Source of the DNA: Gluconacetobacter diazotrophicus PA1 5
GTDB taxonomy: Bacteria; Pseudomonadota; Alphaproteobacteria; Acetobacterales; Acetobacteraceae
Reading direction: 5' to 3'
Assembly (NCBI RefSeq): GCF_000021325.1
Contig: NC_011365.1
Span: 3,066,001 to 3,130,000, forward strand
Length of the DNA stretch: 64,000 nt
A program made the translations under genes and the position numbers. Under the pieces are notes generated by a model, which was not told the DNA's origin, searched no databases, and saw only the letters and a program-made list of their open reading frames with translations. Shown here piece by piece: positions 42,628-50,807 of the stretch; positions within the stretch are counted from its first letter, which is position 1; the number at the start of each line of letters is the position of its first letter.

Positions 42628-42823
42628 TCCGAGTCCGATTCTCGTCATGGCCTCATAGCCCCCGACGTGATCGCGGGCGACGCGGGACCAGCGGAGTCTG
42701 AACTAGTTAGCTTCAGTCTCGCAAGACCAACATAACCGCAAGCGGATGGCGTTTACCCCACACTTTCTCCGCTTGTTGCGGCCCCCACCCGGCAGGCCGC
42801 GTCTGGCTGATCTTAAATGAGAG
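42628..42823. other. ICE right-end region
   Basis: No gene is found in these 196 bp. An imperfect inverted repeat, CCGCAAGCGGA at 42736-42746 and TCCGCTTGTTGCGG at 42768-42781, may be an integrase or excision-factor arm site or a terminator for the tRNA (minus strand). The function is not determined. Confidence 0.4.
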
Positions 42824-42900
42824 TGGCGCGCCCGACACGATTCGAACGTGTGGCCTCCACCTTCGGAGGGTGGCGCTCTATCCAGCTGAGCTACGGGCGC
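42824..42900 (-). tRNA. tRNA-Arg(CCG)
   Basis: A complete 77-nt tRNA gene including CCA. The acceptor GCGCCCG pairs with CGGGCGC, followed by discriminator G. The D-arm is GCTCAGCTGGATAGAGC. The anticodon stem CCACC/GGTGG encloses loop CTCCGAA with anticodon CCG. The T-loop is TTCGAAT. It marks the right border of the ICE, which lies on its 3' side. Confidence 0.95.
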
Positions 42901-43141
42901 ATCTCGCATTGCCTAGTCCGACCGACCGCTGCAGGTCAACGCACTCGACAATTCAATTCTCAAAACCTCAGCAACCTCGCTGGATTGCTACGCCCGAGTC
43001 CGCTGTGCCTTTCCAGAAGCTGCTTACGCAGTGCTTACGCGGAAAAATGCCGGCCTTGGGTGGTACGCTGAGGCTAATCTAACAACCTGATTTTACGCGT
43101 CTTTCTTCATCATACTCAAAACACGGCACCCTTGACATCAG
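42901..43141. other. Spacer between intact tRNA and tRNA relic
   Basis: No gene is found. TGCTTACGC occurs twice in direct orientation at 43021-43029 and 43032-43040, spaced by 11 bp. Such repeats resemble integrase or excisionase arm sites. The block may be a remnant of an integrated element lying between the relic and the intact tRNA. Confidence 0.4.
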
Positions 43142-43182
43142 CCTTCGGAGGGCGACGCTCTATCCAGCTGAGCTACGAGTCC
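43142..43182 (-). pseudogene. 5' half of a second tRNA-Arg(CCG)
   Basis: On the minus strand the sequence runs from the acceptor 5' strand GGACTCG through the D-arm GCTCAGCTGGATAGAGC and the anticodon loop CTCCGAA, and stops right after GG of the anticodon stem. The T-arm and 3' acceptor are missing. The D-arm and anticodon loop are identical to the intact gene, but acceptor and anticodon stem differ, so it is a relic of a different tRNA and not a duplicated att core from the intact one. Confidence 0.8.
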
Positions 43183-43249
43183 AGTGACGCCTCCATACCC
43201 TGAACGGCCAGAAGACGCCAGCCCCGTGGCGGGATTTATTTGGCCAGGA

Positions 43250-44359
43250 TTATTTGGCCAGACTGTCCAGTGGGGCGAGCAGCAGGGGTGGGGCGTCGCT
43301 GCCGTCATGGGGCTGGGCGGACCATGTGGCGGCGGCCAGGTCGCCGCCCGAGGGCAGGGGCTGGTCGGGCGCGGTGATCCAGTCCGCCACGTCGCCGATC
43401 ACCGCGTCGCGGCTGCGGCCGCGCATCAGCAGATGATAGCCGCCGGGCACGTAGTCCCGCCGCACGCCCGGGGGCAGGCGGCGCCACAGGTCGGCCATCG
43501 CCTGGGGCGGGACCAGCTGGTCGTGGCCGCCATAGACCACCAGCGCCGGGCCGCGCAGGCGCGGGGCGTCGTCCGCCGCGTGCCGCATCAGCGCCGCCAG
43601 GCCGGACAGGGCGCGCATCCGGGTCGCGCGCAGGGTCAGCGGGTCGTAATACAGCCGCCGCATCGCAGCCAGATCGTCGCCCGCGACGACATGCACGGGC
43701 AGTTCGTGCCCGGTCATGCGCCAGTCCGGGGCGGTCGCGGCCAGCAGCCGCAGCACGGTCTCGGCCTCCGGGCCCAGTTTCCACACCGCCGGGGCCAGCA
43801 GGATGGTGCCGGCAATGGGTGGCGTTCCGGGCGGGGCATCGGGCCGGGCCATCAGGCAGGTCAGCACCGCGCCGCCCATGCTCTCGCCCATCAGGTAGAG
43901 CGGCACGCCCGGGTGGCGCCGGGCGATGATCCGGGCTTCGTCGCCCGCGTCGCGCACCATCTGCCCGGCCCCCGCCCAGCCGCCGCGATCGCGCATGCCG
44001 CCGAAGCCGCGCAGGTCGGGGGCGTAGAGCGTGATGCCGCGCGCGGCCAGGGCCGGAGCCGGGATTTCCCAGGCGTCGCGGCTGTCGTCGAATCCATGCA
44101 GCGCCAGCACCACGGCGCGTGGGTGCCCGCCCGCGGCCGGCCACATGCGCGTGGGCACGCGCGTGCCGTCGGGCAGGGTCAGGGTCAGGTCCGGGGGCAC
44201 CAGCCGGCCGTCCGCCGCCCAGGCCGGCGGCGGGCGCGGGATCGGCGGATCGTGCAGCGCGCATCCCCCCGCCAGGGCGGCGGGGAGCAGGGCCATGAGG
44301 AGGCGACAGCGCAGGCGTGAGAGGCGACGGTTTGAAAGCACGGCAATCCTGCGTATCAT
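43250..44359 (-). CDS. Alpha/beta hydrolase lipoprotein (lysophospholipase-like)
   Basis: A 369-residue hydrolase of the Hydrolase_4/lysophospholipase type. The N-terminal region has a lipobox-like LAGGC near residues 29-33, so it is probably anchored to a membrane. The core has VLALHGFDDSRDAWE, the nucleophile elbow MGESMGGAVL, the aspartate in VYGGHDQLVPP and histidine in VPGGYHLLMRG. The 3' end contains a 14-bp tandem duplication (TTATTTGGCCAG at 43236 and 43250) just at the stop codon. The first gene on the chromosomal side. Confidence 0.85.
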   Translation of the reverse strand: MIRRIAVLSNRRLSRLRCRLLMALLPAALAGGCALHDPPIPRPPPAWAADGRLVPPDLTLTLPDGTRVPTRMWPAAGGHPRAVVLALHGFDDSRDAWEIPAPALAARGITLYAPDLRGFGGMRDRGGWAGAGQMVRDAGDEARIIARRHPGVPLYLMGESMGGAVLTCLMARPDAPPGTPPIAGTILLAPAVWKLGPEAETVLRLLAATAPDWRMTGHELPVHVVAGDDLAAMRRLYYDPLTLRATRMRALSGLAALMRHAADDAPRLRGPALVVYGGHDQLVPPQAMADLWRRLPPGVRRDYVPGGYHLLMRGRSRDAVIGDVADWITAPDQPLPSGGDLAAATWSAQPHDGSDAPPLLLAPLDSLAK

Positions 44360-44417
44360 CGCGCGTCATTCCTGGCCACCGGCCGATACGGCCACAGTAC
44401 GAGGCGGAGCGCACATC

Positions 44418-44654
44418 ATGCAGGCCCAGACCCAGACCACGCAGCCCCATCCCCAATACCCGACGCCGCACCCCCGCCTGGGCCATGTCGAAACGGTCAT
44501 CGTCCAGTCGCGCGTCCTGTCCTGCGACGGGGGGCTGGGGGCACTGGGCCATCCGCGCGTCTGGCTGCGCATTGCCGATCACCAGACGTTCTGCCCCTAT
44601 TGCTCGCGCCTGTTCGTGCTGAACCCGGATGCCGGGGACGACAGCGCGCACTGA
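44418..44654 (+). CDS. CHCC-type zinc-finger domain protein
   Basis: A 78-residue protein. The conserved part VLSCDGGLGALGHPRVWLRI and FCPYCSRLFVLN has the Cys, His and Cys-x2-Cys ligands of the zf-CHCC family, which also includes the mitochondrial complex I subunit NDUFS6. It probably binds one zinc ion; the exact bacterial role is not known. It is placed just before polA, ten bases apart, and may be co-transcribed with it. Confidence 0.85.
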   Translation: MQAQTQTTQPHPQYPTPHPRLGHVETVIVQSRVLSCDGGLGALGHPRVWLRIADHQTFCPYCSRLFVLNPDAGDDSAH

Positions 44655-44663
44655 TTCCATCCC

Positions 44664-47495
44664 ATGTCCGGCGACGCCCCGATTCACCTGATCCTGGTCG
44701 ACGGATCGGGGTTCATCTTCCGTGCCTTCCATGCCCTGCCGCCGATGACCGCGCCCGACGGCACGCCCGTCAACGCGGTGTTCGGCTTCACGAACATGCT
44801 GGCGCGCCTGCTGCGCGACCATGTGGGCACGCATCTGGCGGTCATCTTCGATGCCGGGCGGGTGACCTTCCGCAACGGGATCTATGACCAGTACAAGGCC
44901 CACCGGCCCGAACCGCCCGAGGAACTGCGCCCGCAATTCGCCCTGGTGCGCGACGCCACGGCGGCCTTCGGCGTGCCGGGGATCGAGGAAGCGGGGTGGG
45001 AGGCCGACGACCTGATCGCGGCCTATGCCCGCCTTGTGACCGACGCGGGCGGGCGCTGCACCGTCGTATCGTCCGACAAGGACCTGATGCAGCTGATCCG
45101 CCCGGGCGTGGAGATGCTGGACCCGATCCGCCAGAAGCCGATCGGCCCGAAGGAGGTCGAGGCGAAGTTCGGCGTGACCCCGGACAAGGTGATCGACGTG
45201 CAGGCGCTGATCGGCGATTCGGTCGACAACGTGCCGGGCGTGCCGGGAATCGGGCCCAAGACCGCATCGGCGCTGATCGCGGAATATGGCTCGCTGGACG
45301 CGATCCTGGACGGGGCGCCGGCGATGAAGCCGTCCAAGCGGCGTGACAGCCTGATCGAACATGCCGAGCGCGCGCGCCTGTCGCGGGTGCTGGTGACGCT
45401 GCGCGAGGACGCGCCCTGCCCCCTGGGGCTGGAAGACCTGATCTGCCGCGATCCGGACGAGGTGAAGCTGGGCGAATGGCTGCAGTCCATGGGCTTCCGC
45501 TCCCTGCTGCACCGGATGGGGATGAAGGAGTCGGCCGCCGCCGTGGGGGTGGCCAGTTCCGCCCCGGCGCCTGCCGCCGCTGTTGCCGCCGCGCCGACGC
45601 CTTCGCCCGACCGGGCGCCCTATGGCCCCTATGAGACCGTGAGGACGGCCGGGGCGCTGGAGACGTGGGTGGCCGAGGCCCGCACGGCCGGGTTCTGCGC
45701 CATCGACACCGAAACCGACGGGCTGGACCCGCTGCGCGCCGGGCTGGTCGGGATTTCGCTGGCCGTGGCGCCGGGACGGGCCTGCTATATCCCGCTGGCG
45801 CACACGGCCGAGCCCCCGCCGCCGCAATTGCTGCCCGACCTGCTGCTTGAGCCGGCGCCGCAGGACGACGCTCCGGACCCGGTCGGGCCGCAACTGGAAA
45901 CCGGCCTGGCGCTGGCGATCCTGGGGCCGCTGCTGGCCGACGCGTCGGTGCTGAAGATCTTCCAGAACGCGAAGTTCGACCTGCTGGTGCTGACGCGCGC
46001 GGGCGCGCCCCAGCCGGCGCCGGTCGACGACACCATGCTGATCTCCTACGCCCAGTTCGCGGGGCGGCATGGCCAGGGCATGGACGAACTGTCGCGGCTG
46101 TATCTGGGTCATACGCCGATCCCCTATGACGAGGTCACGGGGACGGGACGCAACCGCGTGCCGTTCGCGCGGGTCGATGTGGCACGCGCCACCGCCTATG
46201 CCGCCGAGGATGCCGACGTGACGCTGCGGCTGTGGCTGTCGCTGCGCCCCACCCTGCGCATCCATCATGCCCTGGCGCTGTACGAGGAACTGGAACGGCC
46301 GCTGGTCGCCGTGCTGGCGGACATGGAGCGCGCGGGCATTGCCATCGACGTGGTGGAACTGCGCCGCATGTCGGCCGATTTCGCGACCCGCATGGCGCAG
46401 ATGGAGGCCGAGATCCAGGCCCTGGCCGGCCGGTCGTTCAATGTCGGCTCGCCCAAGCAACTGGGCGAGATCCTGTTCGACGAGATGGGGCTGCCCGGCG
46501 GCAAGCGGATGAAATCCGGCGCCTGGGGGACCGATTCCTCAGTCCTGCAGGACCTGGCCGACCAGGGGCACGACCTGCCGGGGCGCATCCTGGCGTGGCG
46601 GCAACTGGCCAAGCTGAAATCGACCTATGCCGACGCGCTGGTCAAGCAGGCGGACCCGGACACCGCGCGGGTCCATACCTCGTTCCAGATGGCGATCACC
46701 TCGACCGGCCGCCTGTCGTCCAACGAGCCGAACCTGCAGAACATCCCCATCCGCACCGAGGAGGGCGGGCGCATCCGCCGCGCCTTCGTCGCAGCACCCG
46801 GCCATGTGCTGCTGTCGGCCGATTATTCGCAGATCGAACTGCGGCTGCTGGCGCATGTCGCGGACATTCCCGCCCTGCGCGAGGCCTTCGCGCTGGGGCA
46901 GGACATCCATGCCCGCACGGCGTCCGAGGTCTTCGGCATTCCGATCGAGGGCATGGACCCGCTGACCCGCCGGCGGGCGAAGGCGATCAATTTCGGCATC
47001 ATCTACGGCATCAGCGCCTTCGGCCTGGGGCGGCAGCTCGGCATTCCGCCGGGCGAGGCGCGGGCCTATATCGACGCCTATTTCGCCCGCTATCCCGGCA
47101 TCCGCGCCTATATGGAAACGGTGAAGCAGGAGGCGAAGGACCAGGGCTACGTCACCACGCCGTTCGGCCGGCGCTGCTGGGTGCCCGGGATCGCCGACCG
47201 CAGCGCCGTCCGCCGCGCCTATGCCGAGCGGCAGGCGATCAACGCGCCGCTGCAGGGCGGGGCGGCGGACATCATCAAGCGCGCGATGGTGCGCCTGCCC
47301 CACGCGCTGGCGTCGGCCGGGCTTGACGGACGGCTGCTGCTTCAGGTCCATGACGAACTTCTGTTCGAGGTGCGGGCGGGCCAGCAGGACGCGCTGTCCG
47401 CCCTCGTGAAACAGGTCATGGAATCCGCGGCCAGCCTGTCGGTGCCGCTGGTGGTGGAAACCGGGACCGGAGCAAACTGGGCGGACGCGCATTGA
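44664..47495 (+). CDS. polA: DNA polymerase I
   Basis: A 943-residue DNA polymerase I. The 5' nuclease domain is at residues 1-290 (LVDGSGFIFRAFHALPP, GWEADDLIAAYA, GDSVDNVPGVPGIGPKTA). The 3'-5' exonuclease domain has intact motif I with D348 and E350 (AIDTETDG). The polymerase domain has motif A (SADYSQIELRLLAH), motif B (RRRAKAINFGIIYG) and motif C (LLQVHDELLFEV). It repairs gaps and removes RNA primers. The stop overlaps the start of the Sco-like gene by four bases, an unusual operon link. Confidence 0.97.
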   Translation: MSGDAPIHLILVDGSGFIFRAFHALPPMTAPDGTPVNAVFGFTNMLARLLRDHVGTHLAVIFDAGRVTFRNGIYDQYKAHRPEPPEELRPQFALVRDATAAFGVPGIEEAGWEADDLIAAYARLVTDAGGRCTVVSSDKDLMQLIRPGVEMLDPIRQKPIGPKEVEAKFGVTPDKVIDVQALIGDSVDNVPGVPGIGPKTASALIAEYGSLDAILDGAPAMKPSKRRDSLIEHAERARLSRVLVTLREDAPCPLGLEDLICRDPDEVKLGEWLQSMGFRSLLHRMGMKESAAAVGVASSAPAPAAAVAAAPTPSPDRAPYGPYETVRTAGALETWVAEARTAGFCAIDTETDGLDPLRAGLVGISLAVAPGRACYIPLAHTAEPPPPQLLPDLLLEPAPQDDAPDPVGPQLETGLALAILGPLLADASVLKIFQNAKFDLLVLTRAGAPQPAPVDDTMLISYAQFAGRHGQGMDELSRLYLGHTPIPYDEVTGTGRNRVPFARVDVARATAYAAEDADVTLRLWLSLRPTLRIHHALALYEELERPLVAVLADMERAGIAIDVVELRRMSADFATRMAQMEAEIQALAGRSFNVGSPKQLGEILFDEMGLPGGKRMKSGAWGTDSSVLQDLADQGHDLPGRILAWRQLAKLKSTYADALVKQADPDTARVHTSFQMAITSTGRLSSNEPNLQNIPIRTEEGGRIRRAFVAAPGHVLLSADYSQIELRLLAHVADIPALREAFALGQDIHARTASEVFGIPIEGMDPLTRRRAKAINFGIIYGISAFGLGRQLGIPPGEARAYIDAYFARYPGIRAYMETVKQEAKDQGYVTTPFGRRCWVPGIADRSAVRRAYAERQAINAPLQGGAADIIKRAMVRLPHALASAGLDGRLLLQVHDELLFEVRAGQQDALSALVKQVMESAASLSVPLVVETGTGANWADAH

Positions 47496-48106
47496 TGCAG
47501 GAAACGGATAAACGCCGGCTGAAGATCGGGCTGGTCGTCGCGGCGTTGGGACTGGCGGGCACGTATGCCGGCTATCGGGTCATGGACCGGATCGGGCCGG
47601 TCCTCTCGACCCATGGCAACGAGATCGGCGGGTCGTTCCGCCTGGTCAGCGCGGCCGAGGGCACGGTGTCGGACACCGATTTCCAGGGACGGTGGATGCT
47701 GGTCTATTTCGGTTCGACCCATTGTCCCGAAAGCCAGTGCGCGGCGACGCTGAAGGCGATGGCGGGGGCGATGGACCGGCTGGGCCAGCGCGCGCGGCTG
47801 GTGGCGCCGCTGTTCATCTCGGTGGACCCGATGCGCGACACGGCGGAGGAGATGCGCGCCTATACGCTGCGCTTCGGCCCGCACATCTTCGCCATGACCG
47901 GCGCGCCGAACATGATCAAGGCCGTCACCGCCGAATACCACGCCCCCTATGTGCGGCATGAGGGCAAGGACGGCGACTACACCATGGAACCCTCGCCGCG
48001 CATCGTCATCATGTCGCCCGAGGGGCGCTATGCCGGCACGATCCAGTCGGATTCCTCGGCCGAGCAGATCGCCGACCGCCTGACCGGCCTGATGAAGGCG
48101 CAATAG
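47492..48106 (+). CDS. Sco-like thioredoxin-fold protein with altered copper motif
   Basis: A 204-residue membrane-anchored protein of the SCO1/SenC family. The anchor is at residues 10-28, followed by a thioredoxin-fold domain facing the periplasm. In Sco proteins CxxxC and a distal histidine bind copper for cytochrome oxidase CuA assembly. Here the cysteines are C78 and C83 in CPESQC, one residue further apart, and the usual DH near the end is EP (YTMEPSPRIVIM). So two of the three ligand features deviate, suggesting a redox or other role. It is coupled to polA and to the ABC transporter genes. Confidence 0.85.
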   Translation: MMQETDKRRLKIGLVVAALGLAGTYAGYRVMDRIGPVLSTHGNEIGGSFRLVSAAEGTVSDTDFQGRWMLVYFGSTHCPESQCAATLKAMAGAMDRLGQRARLVAPLFISVDPMRDTAEEMRAYTLRFGPHIFAMTGAPNMIKAVTAEYHAPYVRHEGKDGDYTMEPSPRIVIMSPEGRYAGTIQSDSSAEQIADRLTGLMKAQ

Positions 48107-49797
48107 TGCCATTCCCGGCGCGATCCGTTTGCCTGGCGATCGGGTTGCTGCTGGCGGGGCCGGCCCGGGCCGGGGATGGGCTGGCCGGGGACGGGGACAC
48201 GCTGGGCAGTCCGCATCGGGGCGGGACGCTGCGGCTGACGGCGGCGTCGTCGGGCGGGACGGTCGATCCGCAGATCAACTATACCTCGAAATACGCACAA
48301 CTGTTCGCGGTCCTGTATGACGGGCTGCTGGCCTCGCGCAAGGCGGATGACGACAGCAGCGACGACGTGGTGCCCGACCTGGCCGAATCGGTGCCGGTGG
48401 CCGAGGACGGGGGCCGCACCTGGCGCATGGTGCTGCGGCGCGGCGTGCGGTTTTCCACCGGGCGGGAGGTCACGGTCGCGGACGTGGCGGCGTCCTTCCG
48501 GCGGCTGTTCCAGGTCGGCAGTCCCACGGCGGGGTCGTTCTACGGCGCCATCATCGGCGCCGATGCCTGCCTGCGCGACCCGGCGCGCTGCACGTTGCAG
48601 GGCGGGCTGGAGGTCGATGCCGCGACGCGGGCCGTGACCTTCCACCTGAGCCGGCCGGATGCCGAATTCCCGCAGAAGCTGACCTTTCCCCACGCCGCGA
48701 TCCTGCCGGCCGATACCCCCGTCCGCGACCTGGGCAACGTGCCGGCGCCCACGACGGGGCCGTACATGTTCGCGTCCTACGATCCCGACCGGGGGATGCT
48801 GCTGGTGCGCAACCCGTATTTCCATGTCTGGAGCCCCGGTGCGCAGCCCGACGGCTATGCCGATCGCATCCAGTACGATTTCGGCCTGCCGGACGAGGCC
48901 GAGGTGACGGCGGTGGAAAACGGCCAGTACGACTGGATGTTCGACATGAAGCCGCTGGACCGGCTGGGCGAGCTGGGCGGCCGCCATACCGCGCAGGTCC
49001 ATATCCGGCCGCTCTATGGCCTGTATTACGTGCCGATGAACGTCAACATCCCGCCCTTCGACAACCCGCTGGCCCGGCAGGCGGTGAATTTCGCCATGGA
49101 CCGGCGGGCGATGGCCATCCTGTATGGGGGCACCGCCGTGGCCACGCCGCTGTGCCGCATGGTGCCGCCGGGCCTGCCCGGCGCGCTGGCGGATTGCGCC
49201 TATACCGCAGGGGGGAATTCCGACCATCCGCTGCCGTCCTGGCGGGCGCCGGACCTGGACCGCGCGCGGCGCCTGGTGGCGCAGAGCGGCACCGCCGGCC
49301 AGAAGGTGACGGTGGTGGTCCTGAACACCGCGGTCGATCTGAGCATGGGGGTGTGGCTGCGCAATATGCTGCAGTCCCTGGGCTATGACGCCAGCGTCAA
49401 GCCGATGGCGGAATCGGTGCAGTTCGGGTACGTCCAGAACACCGCCAACCATGTGCAGATCAGCGTCCGCGACTGGTTCGCCGATTATCCGTCGGCCTCG
49501 AACTTCCTGGACGACCTGTTCGGGTGCGAGAATTTCCACCCCGGCACCGACAATTCGATCAACATCTCCGGCTACTGCAACGCGGCGGCCCAGGCGGCGA
49601 TGGACGCCGCGAAGCAGGAAACCGATCCGGCGCGGGCGGCCATGCTGTGGACGGAGGCGGAGCGGACCATCGACCGGGATTCCCCCGCCGTGCCGACCGT
49701 CCGCATCAATTACATCGATTTCGTGTCACGCCGGCTGGGCCATTATTTCTACACCAACCTGTATCACATGATCTTCTCGCAGGTGTGGGTGCAATGA
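48106..49797 (+). CDS. ABC transporter substrate-binding protein (peptide/nickel type)
   Basis: A 563-residue periplasmic binding protein of SBP family 5 (DppA/OppA). The GTG start shares a base with the Sco stop. A signal peptide ends near residue 22 (GPARA-GD). The family region is RGGTLRLTAASSGGTVDPQINY, then WRMVLRRGVRFSTGREVTVADV, and later NPLARQAVNFAMDRRAM. It delivers a peptide-like ligand to the two permeases encoded next. Confidence 0.92.
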   Translation: MPFPARSVCLAIGLLLAGPARAGDGLAGDGDTLGSPHRGGTLRLTAASSGGTVDPQINYTSKYAQLFAVLYDGLLASRKADDDSSDDVVPDLAESVPVAEDGGRTWRMVLRRGVRFSTGREVTVADVAASFRRLFQVGSPTAGSFYGAIIGADACLRDPARCTLQGGLEVDAATRAVTFHLSRPDAEFPQKLTFPHAAILPADTPVRDLGNVPAPTTGPYMFASYDPDRGMLLVRNPYFHVWSPGAQPDGYADRIQYDFGLPDEAEVTAVENGQYDWMFDMKPLDRLGELGGRHTAQVHIRPLYGLYYVPMNVNIPPFDNPLARQAVNFAMDRRAMAILYGGTAVATPLCRMVPPGLPGALADCAYTAGGNSDHPLPSWRAPDLDRARRLVAQSGTAGQKVTVVVLNTAVDLSMGVWLRNMLQSLGYDASVKPMAESVQFGYVQNTANHVQISVRDWFADYPSASNFLDDLFGCENFHPGTDNSINISGYCNAAAQAAMDAAKQETDPARAAMLWTEAERTIDRDSPAVPTVRINYIDFVSRRLGHYFYTNLYHMIFSQVWVQ

Positions 49798-50807
49798 CCG
49801 GGACCGGAAGCGGGACGGGCCCGTGGCAGCGGGCGGGGCGGCGGCTGGCGCGCAACCGCGGCGCGATGGGGGCGCTGGCGGTGCTGCTGGCCGTCACCGC
49901 GGCGTGCCTGCTGGCGCCGGTCTATGCGCGCGACGTGGCCCATACCGACCCGTTCACGTCGAACGTGGCCGGCACGCTGATGGTGGACGGGCGGGCGGTC
50001 GATATCATGCAGCCCGACGACAATCCGCTGCATCTGGGCCTGTCGCCCATCGGCCCGACCTGGCGCCCGTCGGCCGACCTGCTGGGGGCGGACAGCCAGG
50101 GGCGCGACGTGGCGGCGCGGCTGCTGTACGGCGGGCGCAATTCGCTGCTGATCGGCGCCAGCGCCGCGTTGCTGTGCATCGTGCTGGCGGGGGGCGTCGG
50201 CATCGTCTCGGGCTATATGGGCGGGGTGGTCGATGCCGTGCTGTCGCGGATCATGGACATCATGTGGGCGGTGCCGGTCTATCTGTTCGCGATCTCGCTT
50301 TCCATCGTCACGGTCAGCCAGGGGCTGCGGCTGGGGCCGGTGACCCTGGCCAGCGACAACCTGCTGATCCCGATCGGCATCATCGCGCTGGTCTACGTGC
50401 CCTATGCGGCGCGGCCGGTGCGCGGGCGGGTGATGGCGCTGCGGCGGTCGGAATTCGTCACCGCCGCGCGGGGGCTGGGGGTGCCGGGATACCGCATCGT
50501 GCTGCGCGACATCCTGCCCAACGTCACGGATACGCTGGTGGTGCTGGCACCGCTGATGATGGCGCTGTCGCTGATGGCAGAATCGGCGCTGTCGTTCCTG
50601 TCGATCGGCGTGCAGGCGCCCGCCGCGTCGTGGGGTACCATCATCCAGGATGGTGAGGGCCTGATCTATACCCGCCCGATGGTGGCGGTGGCCCCGGGGC
50701 TGGCGATCATGGTCGTGGTGCTGGCGCTGAACGTCCTGGGCGACGGGCTGCGCGACGCGCTGGACGTGCGGGATGCCGAAGGACGTGATGCCGGGGGCCG
50801 GGCATGA
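49794..50807 (+). CDS. ABC transporter permease (DppC type)
   Basis: A 337-residue permease with an N-terminal membrane segment and five more in the BPD_transp_1 domain. The EAA-type loop reads FVTAARGLGVPGYRIVLRDILPN. A large extracytosolic insertion at residues 45-95 is normal for DppC members (LLGADSQGRDVAARLLYGGRNSL). It overlaps the binding-protein gene by four bases and the next permease by four. Confidence 0.92.
   Translation: MTGTGSGTGPWQRAGRRLARNRGAMGALAVLLAVTAACLLAPVYARDVAHTDPFTSNVAGTLMVDGRAVDIMQPDDNPLHLGLSPIGPTWRPSADLLGADSQGRDVAARLLYGGRNSLLIGASAALLCIVLAGGVGIVSGYMGGVVDAVLSRIMDIMWAVPVYLFAISLSIVTVSQGLRLGPVTLASDNLLIPIGIIALVYVPYAARPVRGRVMALRRSEFVTAARGLGVPGYRIVLRDILPNVTDTLVVLAPLMMALSLMAESALSFLSIGVQAPAASWGTIIQDGEGLIYTRPMVAVAPGLAIMVVVLALNVLGDGLRDALDVRDAEGRDAGGRA

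Larger units (their letters stand above)
1..42823. mobile_element. Integrative and conjugative element (right part)
   Basis: The region carries a nearly complete conjugation backbone: partition genes, a probable oriT with relaxase, the traG coupling protein and the trbB-to-trbI mating-pair genes. It ends directly at the 3' end of a tRNA-Arg gene, the usual insertion point of such elements. Backbone genes are all on the plus strand and overlap tightly. Three blocks of mixed-strand cargo with their own regulators interrupt them. No integrase is visible, so it should lie beyond the left edge, where parA also continues. The right boundary is placed at the tRNA 3' end and could differ by tens of bases. 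The left att site is not in the window. Confidence 0.85.

Noticed and set aside
42628-42823. An integrase gene next to the tRNA end of the ICE
   Set aside because: The stretch has no long open frame and no tyrosine recombinase motifs. The integrase must be beyond the left edge or absent.
42817-43071. Plus- and minus-strand ORFs over the tRNA gene
   Set aside because: They read through a structural RNA gene and a non-coding spacer.
43236-43261. Tandem 14-bp repeat with TTATTTGGCCAG at the 3' end of the hydrolase gene as a possible att site
   Set aside because: It is a simple short duplication at a stop codon, not shared with the ICE end or the tRNA.
43305-46460. A 1,051-codon open frame on the minus strand
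   Set aside because: It lies opposite polA and the hydrolase, in a region of high third-position GC that opens antisense frames. It has no domain and is low-complexity.
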